Positions 14,101 through 24,386 of a DNA stretch of 64,000 nucleotides are shown here, in pieces. The notes beneath the pieces were generated by a model. That model ran no database searches and was not told the origin of the DNA. It saw nothing but the letters and a program-made list of their open reading frames with translations. The stretch is taken from assembly GCA_036346205.1 (NCBI GenBank), contig JARFJB010000390.1:678501-742500 (forward strand). Reading direction: 5' to 3'. Within the stretch, counting starts at the first letter, position 1. The number at the start of each line of letters is the position of its first letter. Source of the stretch: Vesta saturnalis (lineage: Eukaryota; Arthropoda; Insecta; Coleoptera; Lampyridae). The position numbers and the translations under genes were made by a program.

Positions 14101-15060
14101 AGTGTGTGAGTGTGTGAGTGTGTGAGTGTGTGTGAGTGTGTGAGTGTGTGAGTGTGTGAGTGTGTGAGTGTGAGTGTGTGGAGTGTGTGAGGTGTGAGTG
14201 TGTGAGTGTGTGAGTCTGAGAGTGAGTGTGAGTGTGAGTGTGTGTGAGTGTGAGTGTGTGAGTGAGTGAGTGTGTGAGTGTCTCGGAGTGTGAGTGTGTG
14301 AGTGTGAGTGTGTGAGTGTGTGGTGTGAGTGTGTGTGTGAGTGTGTGAGTGTGTGAGTGTGTGAGTGTGTGAGTGTGTGAGTGTGTGTGAGTGTGTGAGT
14401 GTGTGAGTGTGTGAGTGTGTGAGTGTGAGTGTGTGAGTGTGTGAGTGTGTGAGTGTGAGTGTGTGAGTGTGTGAGTGTGTGAGTGTGTGAGTGTGTGTGA
14501 GTTGTGAGTGGTGGTGAGTGTGTGAGTGTGTGTGGAGTGTGTGAGGTGTGTGAGTGTGTGAGTGTGTGAGTGTGTGAGTGTGTGAGTGTGTGGTGTGAGT
14601 GTGTGGGTGTGAGTGTGGAGTGTGAGTGTGTGAGTGTGTGTGTGTGTGGGTTTGTGTGAGTGTGGAGTGTGAGTGTGTGAGTGTGTGAGGTGTGAGGTGT
14701 GAGTGTGGAGTGTGTAGTGTGTGTGTGTGTGGGTGTGTGAGTGTGAGTGTGGAGTGTGTGGTGTGTGAGTGTGGAGTGTGTGGTGTGAGTGTTGGAGTGT
14801 GTGAGTGGTTGAGTGGGGTGTGTGAGTGGGGGTGTGGAGTGTGTGATGTGGTGTGGAGTGTGAGTGTGGGGGGAGTGTGTGGTGTGAGGTGTGGTGTGTG
14901 AGGTGGAGCGTGAGTGTGAGTGTGGGTGGTGTGTGGGTGGGTGTGTGGGTGTTTGGGTGTGTGATTGTGTGAGTGTGTGAGGTGTGGCGTGTGTGTGAGT
15001 GTGTGTTTGTGTGTGAGTGTGGTGGGGGAGGTGTGACGTGGGTGTGAGTGGTAAGGGTTG
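10480..15060. repeat. GTGTGAGT-type satellite, about 4.6 kb
   Basis: The region is almost entirely G and T on the plus strand with regular A. The dominant unit is the 8 bp GTGTGAGT, mixed with GTGT runs and shorter GTGGT, GTGAG and TGGAG variants. Long stretches keep exact 8 bp period (10490-10620, 14340-14500), while the middle (12400-13550) is more irregular. Because the complement is made of TCACACAC-type repeats it contains no stop codons in one frame, so a 1542-codon reading frame of Thr, His, Ser, Leu and Pro spans it. I regard that as a by-product and not a gene. The array lies inside the mariner transposase gene. Confidence 0.95.
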
Positions 15061-15300
15061 AAGGTGTAAAATGATATGGTCGAAGATTGTTGTTTTCAAT
15101 ATTCGAACCGATGAGTGTAATGGAGGATTTTCAGTAAGTATTAAATTTCATCCTTGATTAACAGAAATGTTTTGGGTGTACTTCTGTTTGGGTTAAATTG
15201 AATCGTCTATAAATGTTGCGAAGCGTTTGGTGATTTGGTTGTATTCAGTAATGACACTGACTGCATCATACTAGATATGACCAATTATTATTTTAGACTA
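15061..15300 (-). pseudogene. N-terminal remnant of the split mariner transposase
   Basis: On the minus strand the frame ENPPLHSSVRILKTTIFDHI, then a short LHLQ, matches the second half of a mariner helix-turn-helix region. The consensus pattern there is a Pro-rich start, a SVRRIL-like recognition helix, then an FxPYHI-type box and LHQ. It stops at the edge of the satellite, and the other edge resumes with RLNFAQ, which normally follows only about ten residues later. The satellite therefore sits inside the gene with very little coding sequence lost. Confidence 0.65.
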
Positions 15301-15837
15301 TATCCAACTACTATACCAAAACCGTCTTTATTTTGTATGCTCTTCAACATAGGTTACATTTTATGGATTTTGCAATTATATTGTTAAAGTTGTTATGTTT
15401 TAAAGTGTATTTACTATCATCGAACATTAAATAACAAACTACAATGTTTTATTCATGTATAATTGCTATAACATAATAAAAAACATTCCTGCTATGAAAA
15501 ATACCTTCAGATTTGAATACACGATCTTACAACCTCATGTTTAACAGCAGATATGCAAAAGTTTTTAATCGGTAAAGAAAGAATAGGTCATTTATAAAAA
15601 TTCTTGAAATGACGGTTTGAGTGGCAAATATAGGAAAGAAAAGTTGTTGTCTTTTTTGAGGGGGAGATACTACACCTTTAAATTTTAATGTATTTTCATA
15701 TGCTTAAACCCATTACCGAGTATGATAAAAAATATTGAGTCTTGAAGTAACGAACAAAAATAATTTTTGATTTTGATATAAAACACACTGTATCTTAATA
15801 CAGAGCAATACCTTATTTAAGGTTTTGGTTTAAATTC

Positions 15838-15841
<4 letters not shown>

Positions 15842-15880
<39 letters not shown>
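15842..15880. repeat. (TA)n microsatellite
   Basis: A 39 bp TA array at the right outer edge of the mariner TIR, next to a SINE fragment. Confidence 0.95.
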
Positions 15881-15884
<4 letters not shown>

Positions 15885-15894
15885 TATTTAAAAG

Positions 15895-16015
15895 GGAGCT
15901 TGGCCAAATGGATTTAGATACAATTGTAGGAATGGGATTGGTGGGTTGGATAGGATCGGCAGGAACAGTTAGGGTTCTGGAAAATACTGCATTGAGGCAG
16001 GACAATAATATATAA
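15895..16015 (-). mobile_element. SINE fragment (same family as at 24041-24333)
   Basis: The string GGATAGGATCGGCAGGAAC, then GTTAGGGTTCTG and AAAATACTGCATT, is shared with 24120-24185. That locus is a SINE whose tRNA-like head is on the minus strand. Only the non-tRNA half is present here. Confidence 0.7.
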
Positions 16016-16019
16016 TAAA

Positions 16020-18480
16020 TATATATTATTTATTTATTTTTATTTAATAGTTATTTTTCTTTAAATTGGTTGGGAATTTTTGGGTGGTTTGGGTCAATTT
16101 TTAATTTGTGGCATAAGGGAATTAAAAGAATTGAAACAAGGGGTTCTTTTTTAAATTTAATTCTTGGAGGGGGAAATTTGGATTAAGTGTAAAGTTTGTT
16201 GTGTTAGGTTTAAGGTTTTGAAAGAGTTAAATTTTTTTTTGGATGGAATTGGGGTTTTTTGGGTTAAATTGTTCAATTTGGAATTGCCGGTTGGATTTTT
16301 AATTTTTGGGGAGGATTTTTGTTTTTTTTGGTTGGAATGTTTGAAAAGAGGTTTTGTGAATTGGTAATTGGTGTGGAGGTTATTTTTGTGGTAATTTTGT
16401 GTTAAAGATTTGCATTTTTTTTTTGCAAAATTTTGAATTTTCAGGAAGGTAGTTGTTTTTTCTAAGGTTTTGGGTTTTTTATTTATTTTATTTTGTGAAA
16501 AAACTTTGGGAAAGGTGTGAAAGTTTAAAAATTTTTGGAATTTGAAATGGAGGGGAGTCGGGATTGGTAGGATTTTGGGTTGTTTAGGGAAAAGGTAAAG
16601 GAGTGTATTCCGTTTTGGGGTTTGGAGTTTTTTGATCAACTTTAATGATTTCTTCAAATTTGTGGCATTCTAGAAGTGTCATCTCGTTTATTGAGGGTTT
16701 GGTCTTCTTTCAATTTCAACTGCTTCTCTAATAATTCTTTCTTGTAAGGTGTATAGAGTGCAATTAGACGGATATTGTTGTGTAATTTGGTGTCCTGTAT
16801 CTAAATGATGTAGCTAAAGACGATGATGGATTGTGTTAATTGCTTGGTGTTCATCGGCTCTCGCATATAATATTCTGTTAGTTTGTCCATATAAGTTCTT
16901 CGACAGTTGTTGCACGGTATTTCATCACTCCTTGGTTTCATTAGGAATTTTGTCTTTGGGGTTTCTTAAAAGTTGGACAAAGTTGAATTGGTTTGAATAC
17001 CGGTCTGAAGTCGTTTTGGAAATTTCTTTGCGATTCTGTCTGTAATTCCTTTTATATAAGGTAGAATAACAGGAATCTTCGTTCATTGTTTGACAAGTTA
17101 TTATTCTTGGTCTTCTTATTCGTTGGTAATTTTCAATATTTCTTGATCTTTGTATCCATTTTGAACTAGTATTTTATTAATAGTCTTCATCTCTTCCGTT
17201 TAATTTTGGTCAGATAAGTGGTAAACGGTATATCAAGGATTTCATAACGCTACGTAATTGACCAGGATGGTGATGCGAGAGAGTTCAGTATCTATTCGTA
17301 TGGTTGGTTTTCGATAAACTTTGTGTGTAAATTTCCATTAGGAATCTTGTTATTAGGGTGTCCAAAAGGAGTGAATTATTTCTTCAACTTCCATAGTAAA
17401 TTTTATGTTGTCGTGATGTTGTTAATATGTCTAGAAAAGGTTCAAGTTTCCTTTTCCATGGGCCAAACTACAAATGTGTCGTCAACATAGAAACCAACAT
17501 TTAGGTTTAAATCTGCAGAATTAAAGCATGGTTTCAAAATGTTCCATATATACATTCCAAAGCTGGAGAAGTGGCGAGCCCATAGGTGTTCCTTGAATTT
17601 GTTTTGAATTGTCCTTTGTATGTAAAATAGGTTGAGTGCATGCAGTGGTTTATCAATTTGAGTATATCTTGGTTTATTAGTGTTTTCTTCTGAATTTCAT
17701 CGTGTCTTCAAGGTATTTGGTGAAAAGTGACGTTATGTTAACTAAAATGTCATTTGAGTCTGTACAATTTTGAGTTTTGCAGAAAATCATAAGAGTTTTT
17801 TAGGATACAGCATTTTCACAAATCGTTGAATAATTTTGCTAGATAACGAGCAAGGTCATGAGTCGGAGAATTGAATGCACTGACGATAGGGCGTAATGGC
17901 CATTTTCCTTATGTATTTTGGGTCCGTATATTTTGGGATTCTTGACTCTTCTCTCTTGGAATTAGTTTCGTTTTGTTTCTTTGTCTAATTTTGTAGAATT
18001 AATGATAGATTTTGTTGTTTTCTATGTAGGTGGTAGGATTGCACTGATTTTCTTATATTCTGAAAGTTAACAGTTCAGACATCTTGTGGTGATAGTCTTT
18101 AAATTGACAATGTGTTTCCTTTGTCAGCAAGTTAATATTTGGTCGTCATTTTGATTTGGTGTTTTGGATCTTGTTTGGTGATTTTGTTTGGGAAGTTTGC
18201 AGTTCTGAAGAATGTTACGTTGAGTCTAATTTTCAGACCGTAGATTCTGTATCTTTAAGGCGTATTCTACGTTGGTATGTTTTCTACGGAATCCGTTTAG
18301 GAGTGATGGCAAATTAAACCCTTTACCTAAAACATTTAGAATATTATTAAGTTCTTTGTCATAAATGTACTGTTAACGGTTCTACATTTTGCCTGCGATG
18401 TATACAGACGTTCAAATTTTTTTTGTCGTTGGTTTTATCAAGGAGTAATAATTTATTCGAAAATAAACGTATCTATACAG
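16020..18480 (-). mobile_element. Penelope-like element, family A, minus copy
   Basis: This is the reverse complement of the plus copy at 21.4-23.97 kb, shared from the 3' region (about 16130) to the upstream part near 18420. Recognisable pieces include the reverse complement of the RT motif segment at about 17880-17930, the YVDD region near 17490, and the GIY-YIG region at 16740-16960. Every frame is disrupted. Between 16165 and 16610 the copy holds an extra C-depleted segment of about 450 bp that is absent from the plus copy. PLEs encode a reverse transcriptase fused to a GIY-YIG nuclease. Confidence 0.8.
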
Positions 18481-18584
18481 AGCAACTATTTAAGTTGTTG
18501 AAATCATAGTTATGATATATATATATATATAATATATATGATATACTATATATTCAATGTTATTGAGAAAAGTAGTACATTGAA

Positions 18585-18680
18585 TGAGATTAGATATCAT
18601 TATATAGTGTAATGGGATTGTAATAGATCGGCAGAACAGTTAGTTCATAAAAAGCATTGAGGCAGACAACAATATATATT
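18585..18680 (-). mobile_element. Second SINE fragment
   Basis: A degraded copy of the block at 15930-16015 (ATGGGATTGTAATAGATCGGCAG, then AAGCATTGAGGCAG and CAATATATA). Several bases are missing relative to the other copies. Confidence 0.55.
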
Positions 18681-19200
18681 ATACTATTAAATATGACATT
18701 ATATATTATATTTTAATTGTATGATACTGTCTGTCAATTATGTATTTAACGACTTATCTTTGTAACATGATTATTTTTTACTATCAAATTTGATATGATG
18801 TATACAATGTATGTTGATATTGAGAGAATATTGATAGTGTGTTTGATATTATGATTATAAGATTTATTGATTGTAATATGTTTAATTCTCTTATCTGATT
18901 GAGAACGAAATTTTGCAATATGAATTGTATAGTATTTAAAATTGAGACAGATATTGTAATTACTGTTACATGTTAGAACATAGTTGTAATTTTAATTATT
19001 TTGATTATCTTTGTATATTTGATTTTAGATTATAGTTCATGTTCTTTATATCGTCATTATACAAAATTGAATGGATTAATTTAATACTTTTATGTTCAAG
19101 TGTTATAATTTTCTGTCATTTAAGTGTGAAATATTAAAATTATATTGATTGCAGCTCAAGTAGTAAATAATTGAATTTGTGTTTTCAGTTAGAAATGTTA
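18681..19200. other. Unassigned C-poor AT-rich stretch
   Basis: Low-complexity T, A and G-rich sequence with few C residues and no recognisable coding or repeat family. It links the SINE fragment to the first plus-strand PLE copy. Confidence 0.5.
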
Positions 19201-21420
19201 ACTATGAATCAAGTATATTTGAAGAATTTAATCTATGAAGATTAGCACGTGTCAAAATGTGAATAGTTACAATTTAATTTTTGAATATGGTTGTGCATAA
19301 TAATAGTTAATTGAGTCAAGACGACAGTTAGATGGTTGTATTATTTGTATTAAAATGTTGCCGTTTTCATGATTGCAATGAAAGGCTAATACTTGACGTG
19401 ATCTAAGTACTTTATGACACTTGAGAACTGTTATGCTCAGGAATGTTTTATTTGTAATATTTGAGTTAGTTGAATTTAAGTGGTTGATGTAAATTTGTGA
19501 ATGTTTGAATGTTGTTTTAATTTGTTGTTTGATAGGAGAATGTTTGGAGGTTTTTATGAGTTGAAAACAAATTTGAGTTGATACATGAGGCAAATGAGAA
19601 GTTAAGACATAACTAAAAAATTAATAATAATTTAAATTTTAAAGGGTTTTTTTGATAAAAAGGTTCTGAAAATCCCGAATGTTGAGAAAGGGTGACGAAA
19701 TTGAAAAACACTTTTCGAACTGCAAACTTTGTAAAACAAGACTTGTTACCAAATAAAATGGACCAAATATTATTGACAAAGGAAAATGTCATTGTAAATT
19801 TAAAGAATCACCACAAGATGTCTGAATGTTAACTTCTTCAGAATATAAGAAAATCAGGCAATTACCACCTAGAAAACAACAAAATCACAAATTTAAAAAA
19901 GAAACAAAAAAAACAATTCCAAGAGAGAAGAAGAATTTGGAAAAACATAAGGAAAATATTTATCGTCAGTTTAATTTTGACTCATGACCCTGTTATCAGC
20001 AAATTATTCAACGATTTTGAAAATGTGTATCCTCATAAAAACTCTTATGATTTTCAAAACTCAAAATTGTATTTAAATGACATTTTTTAGTTAATAACGT
20101 CACTTTTCACCAAAATAAAGACACGATGAAAATTTAGAAGAAAACACTAATAAACCAAGAATACTCAAATTGATAAACCACTGCATTCAACCTATTTTAC
20201 ATACAAAGGACAATTCTACAAACAAAAAACTTTTGGGCTCGCCACTCCAGCCGAATGTATATATGGAACATTTTGAAACCATTGCTTTAAATTCTGCAGA
20301 TTTAAAACCAAATGTTGGTTTTTATGTTGACGACACAGTGGATGGAAAAGGAAACTTGAACTTTTTAGGACATAAACATTCACGAAACAAAATTTACTAT
20401 GGAAGTTGAAGAAAAACACCCTTTTTGGACATAATAACAAGATTTTAATGGTAAATTTACACAAAAAGTTTATCGAAAACCAACCATACGAATAGATACT
20501 TGAACCCTGCATCACCATCCTGGTCAATTACGTAGCGTTATGAAATCCTTGATATACCGCTCTTACCACTTATCTGACCAAAATTTAAAACGGAAGAGAT
20601 GAAGACTATTAAAAAATACTAGTTCAAAATGGATACAAAGATCAAGAAATATTGAAAATTACCAACGAAGAAAGACCAAGAAATAATAATTGTCAAACAA
20701 TGAACGAAGATTCCTGTTATTCTACCTTATATGGAAACAGACAGAATCCAAAGAAATTTCCCAAAACGACTTCAGACCGGTATTCAAACCACTTCAACTT
20801 TGTCCCAACTTTAAGAAACCCCAAAGACAAAATTCTAATGAAACCAAGGAGTGAAATATAACCGTCAAAACTTATAGGACAAACTAACAGAATATTATAT
20901 GCGGAGATGAACAAACTAAAATTAACACACAATATCTGTCTTTAGGTAATATTTAAAATACAAAACCAAATTTTTAACACCAACAATAATTTCGTTTAAT
21001 TGCACTCTATATACCTTACAAAAAGATTTTTTGGGCAGTTGAATTGAAAGAAGAAAAGTAATAACGAGATTTACACTTCTAGAATCCAAAATTTGGAAAA
21101 TTATCATTAAACAAATTGATTAAATTCAAAACTAAATCTTGAAATTTAAACATATTTAACTATTCCTGCGTCCCATTCTACTTTTAATCATGTACTAGAC
21201 CACTTACCCAATTCAAACAATCCAGATTAAATTAAATTTTACCTTGTTTCAAATTTTGTACTTTTGTTAAAATATTCCTGTTCAAATTTCTGTAATTGTC
21301 AAAATAAAATTGAAAGGAACAAAAACGTTCCCGAAACGTTGAATTTTTTGTTTCGTTTATTCAAAAAGTTTGAAAGAAAAATGTCTTTATTTAAAAATTA
21401 TTGTAAATCTAAATAAACTA
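19200..21420 (+). mobile_element. Penelope-like element, family A, plus copy 1 (heavily deleted)
   Basis: Collinear with plus copy 2 but carrying very many one- to several-base deletions, so no frame exceeds about 100 codons. Visible traces are the region after the polymerase motif (ATGTTGACGACACAGTGGATG near 20325, matching the YVDD site), the linker to the nuclease near 20540-20860, and a 3' end with GGAACAAAAACGTTCCCGAAACG at 21318-21342. It is directly followed by copy 2 in the same orientation, the tandem arrangement typical of PLEs. Confidence 0.75.
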
Positions 21421-23983
21421 TATTCTATAAGAAAACTTTGAATCCATCAAGATCTACAGAAAGCTACGTATCAAAATGTGAAACACTTACTAATTTAACT
21501 TTTTAAAGCGTTGTCGTGACAATAAAATAATACCCAAGGTTTAAATTGAAACCAAGACCAGACATTAATGGTTCTTATAATATTTATTCAAAACAAGCCT
21601 TGCCCTTTTAAGAAAAGCGATTGCCAATGAAAGGGCTAAACTTGACTATCTCAACCGTACCTTTATGACACCTAAACTTTACATGCTAGCAAAATTCACC
21701 CTTTCATATTCGATACGGTGGATCGTCTCATTGAAATTACTGTAGAATCGTCCTTGATGGTAAAACTAACCGACAAAACAAAATTTGAACGTCTGTCTCA
21801 TACATCGCAGGCAAATAATGTAGAACCGTTAAGGACAGTACACAATTTCAGTGACAAAGAACTTAATAATAATATTCTAAATGTTTTAGGTAAAGGGTTT
21901 AATTTTGCCATCACTCCTAAACGGATTCGTAAAACATCATTACCAACGTAGAATACGCCTTAAAAGATACAGAATCTACGGTCGCTGACGAAATTAGACT
22001 CAACGTAGCACACATTCTTCAGAACTGCAAACTTCCCAAACAAAATGTCACCAAACAAGACCTCCAAATGTTACACCAAATCAAAATGACGACCAAATAT
22101 TAATACTCCGCTGACAAAAAACGCTACTGTCATTGTCAATTCTAAAGACTATCACCACAAGATGTCTGAACTGTTAACTTCTTCAGAATATAAGAAAAAT
22201 CAGTGCAATCCTACCCCTACATAGAAAAACAACAAAATCTATCATTAATTCTACAAAATTAGACAAAGAAACAAAACGAAACTAATTCCAAGAGAAGACT
22301 CAAGAATCCCCAAAATATACGGACTCCCAAAATACATAAGGAAAACTGGCCATTACGCCCTATCGTCAGTGCATTCAATTCTCCGACTCATGACCTTGCT
22401 CGTTATCTAGCAAAATTATTCAACCGATTTGTGAAAATGCTGTATCCTACATAAAAACTCTTATGATTTTCTAAAACTCAAAATTGTACCATTGACTCCA
22501 AATGACATTTTAGTTAGCTTCGACATAACGTCACTTTTCACCAAAATACCCATTGAAGACACGATGAAATTCTAGAAGAAAACACTAATAAACCAAGATA
22601 TACTCAAATTGATAAACCACTGCATGCACTCAACCTATTTTACATACAAAGGACAATTCTACAAACAAATTCAAGGAACACCTATGGGCTCGCCACTCTC
22701 CAGCTTTTGCGAATGTATATATGGAACATTTTGAAACCACTGCTTTACATTCTGCAGATTTAAAACCTAAATGTTGGTTTCGTTATGTTGACGACACATT
22801 TGTAGTTTGGCCCATGGAAAGGAAACTTGAACCGTTTTCTAGGACATATTAACAACATTCACGACAACATAAAATTTACTATGGAAGTTGAAGAAAATAA
22901 TTCACTACCTTTTTGGACACCCTAATAACAAGACTTCCTAATGGTAAATTTACACACAAAGTTTATCGAAACCAACTCATACGAATAGATACTTGAACTC
23001 TCTCGCATCACCATCCTGGTCAATTACGTAGCGTTATGAAATCCTTGATATACCGCTCTTACCACTTATCTGACCAAAATTCTAAAACGGAAGAGATGAA
23101 GACTATTAATAAAATACTAGTTCAAAATGGATACAAAGATCAAGAAATATTGAAAATTACCAACGAAGTAAGAAGACCAAGAAATAATAACTTGTCAAAC
23201 AATGAACCAAGATTCCTGTTATTCTACCTTATATAAAAGGAATTACAGACAGAATGCAAAAGAAATTTCCCAAAAACGACTTCAGACCGGTATTCAAACC
23301 AAATTCAACTTTGTCACAACTTTTAAGAAACCCCAAAGACAAAATTCTAATGAAACCAAGGTGTATGAAATACCGTGCAACAACTGTCGAAGAACTTATA
23401 TCGGACAAACTAACAGAATATTATATGCGAGAGCCGATGAACACCAACTAGCAATTAAGCAACACAATCCATCATCGTCTTTAGCTGCACATCATTTAGA
23501 TACAGGACACCAAATTAACACCAACAATATCCGTCTAATTGCACCTCTATACACCTTACAAGAAAGAAATTAGAGAAGCAGTTGAAATTGAAAGAAGACC
23601 AAACGCCCTCAATAAACGAGATGACACTTCTAGAATGCCACAAATTTGGAAGAACATCATTAAACAAGTTGATTCGAAATTTCAACCAACTCCAAATCTT
23701 CCAGAAATTTCAAATACTAATGCTGCAACTATTCCTGGCGTCCCCACTTCTGCACCTTCTACATCATGTACTAGACCCACTACCCGAAGTCAAACACACC
23801 CATCCAGATTAAATTTAAATTAGTTACCTTGTTTCAATTTCTGTACTTGTTAAAAATAGTTACCTTATGTCAATTTCTGTAATTGTCAAAATAAAATCTT
23901 GACAAAGGAACAAAGTACGTTCCCGAAACGTGAATTAATTTGTACGTTTATTCACACAAGTTTGAAAGAAAAAATGTCTGATT

Positions 23984-23985
<2 letters not shown>
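21421..23985 (+). mobile_element. Penelope-like element, family A, plus copy 2
   Basis: The best-preserved copy of this family in the window. Upstream coding traces at 21718-21951 are followed by the polymerase: a KIYGLPKIHK-like motif near 22315 with RPIVSAFNSPTHDLAR, VSFDITSLFTKIPIEDT near 22515, QGTPMGSPLS near 22675 and RYVDDTFVVWP near 22785. A GIY-YIG nuclease follows at 23202-23573. The copy ends in a GTTCCCGAAACG-containing tail and then a (TA)n array at 23986. Frameshifts separate the motifs, so it is a pseudogene. Confidence 0.87.
23202..23573 (+). pseudogene. PLE GIY-YIG endonuclease domain
   Basis: A 123-residue frame holds VYEIPCNNCRRTYIGQTNR, then an arginine-rich REDEH-type step (RADEHQLAI), then SSLAAHHLDTGHQI and LIAPLYTLQERN. 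This is the PLE version of the GIY-YIG fold, in which the second motif reads YIGQT after a paired-cysteine turn. In PLEs this nuclease makes the target nick used to prime reverse transcription. It continues in a neighbouring frame (EIRREAVEIERRPNALN from 23539), so one frameshift near 23570 separates the conserved tail. Confidence 0.87.

Positions 23986-24040
<55 letters not shown>
23986..24040. repeat. (TA)n microsatellite
   Basis: 55 bp TA array between the 3' end of the PLE copy and the SINE. Confidence 0.97.
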
Positions 24041-24042
<2 letters not shown>

Positions 24043-24331
24043 AAAGGACGATCCTTCAGCCACAACATGGATTCACATACATACATTACGTATATATGCA
24101 TGGTGGGATTAAGGATGGGTGGTCAGGATAGGATCGGCAGGAACGGAGTTAGGTTCTGAGGGGAAAATACTGCATTCGTAGGCAGCCGCACATTGGTGAT
24201 ATACGCAGTGACCATGCCGCTACATTGTACGAGGAAAACGCCTGAAAAACTCATGAAGGTAGACGGTAACGGGCATCGAACCATTACCTCAGTGCTAAAC
24301 AGGTCGTGTCACCACTACACCACCAGCTCGG

Positions 24332-24333
<2 letters not shown>
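24041..24333 (-). mobile_element. tRNA-derived SINE
   Basis: On the minus strand the element starts at 24333 with a tRNA-like head. An A-box-like GGTGGTGTAGTGG lies at about 24321-24309, and a B-box GGTTCGATGCC about 36 bases further on (about 24282-24272). This is the internal RNA polymerase III promoter layout. A non-tRNA body of about 220 bp follows, ending at 24041. Both ends abut (TA)n arrays. Two partial relatives lie at 15.9 and 18.6 kb. The isotype of the parental tRNA is not clear because the anticodon arm is degraded. Confidence 0.8.

Positions 24334-24384
<51 letters not shown>
24333..24384. repeat. (TA)n microsatellite
   Basis: About 52 bp. It separates the SINE head from the left TIR of the next mariner. 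Confidence 0.97.

Positions 24385-24386
<2 letters not shown>

Larger units (their letters stand above)
9050..15841 (-). mobile_element. Mariner-family element with about 600 bp TIRs, split by a GT-rich satellite
   Basis: The sequence at about 9093-9700 reappears as its reverse complement at about 15290-15841, for example a stretch containing AAAACGGTTTTGGTA followed at the same spacing by an AACCT-rich TTACAATCTA-type block. The two arms therefore behave as long TIRs. Between them lies a minus-strand transposase: the N-terminal remnant near 15060-15160, then the satellite, then the catalytic half at 10465-9900. Both outer edges abut (TA)n arrays, as expected for an element that inserts at TA. 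TIR identity is clearly below 100 percent by eye, so the copy is old. Confidence 0.85.

Noticed and set aside
14692..14901. Cysteine- and valine-rich frame on the other strand of the satellite
   Set aside because: Another phase of the same simple repeat.
10480..15060. A telomere repeat
   Set aside because: The unit GTGTGAGT is not TTAGG or TCAGG, the array is internal to a transposon and non-telomeric sequence continues on both sides.
10480..15060. A CRISPR array
   Set aside because: No unique spacers of constant length, and the surrounding sequence is eukaryotic.
10471..15099. A 1542-codon open frame, the longest in the window, of Thr, His, Ser, Leu and Pro
   Set aside because: The frame exists only because the tandem GTGTGAGT array lacks stops in that phase. 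The composition follows the repeat, and the first codons match a mariner transposase rather than a separate protein.
16157..16657. A lysine-rich frame of 166 codons on the minus strand
   Set aside because: It lies in the C-depleted insert of the PLE copy. Lack of C in the plus strand removes stop codons from one frame and gives Lys, Phe, Pro and Asn bias. No domain is visible.
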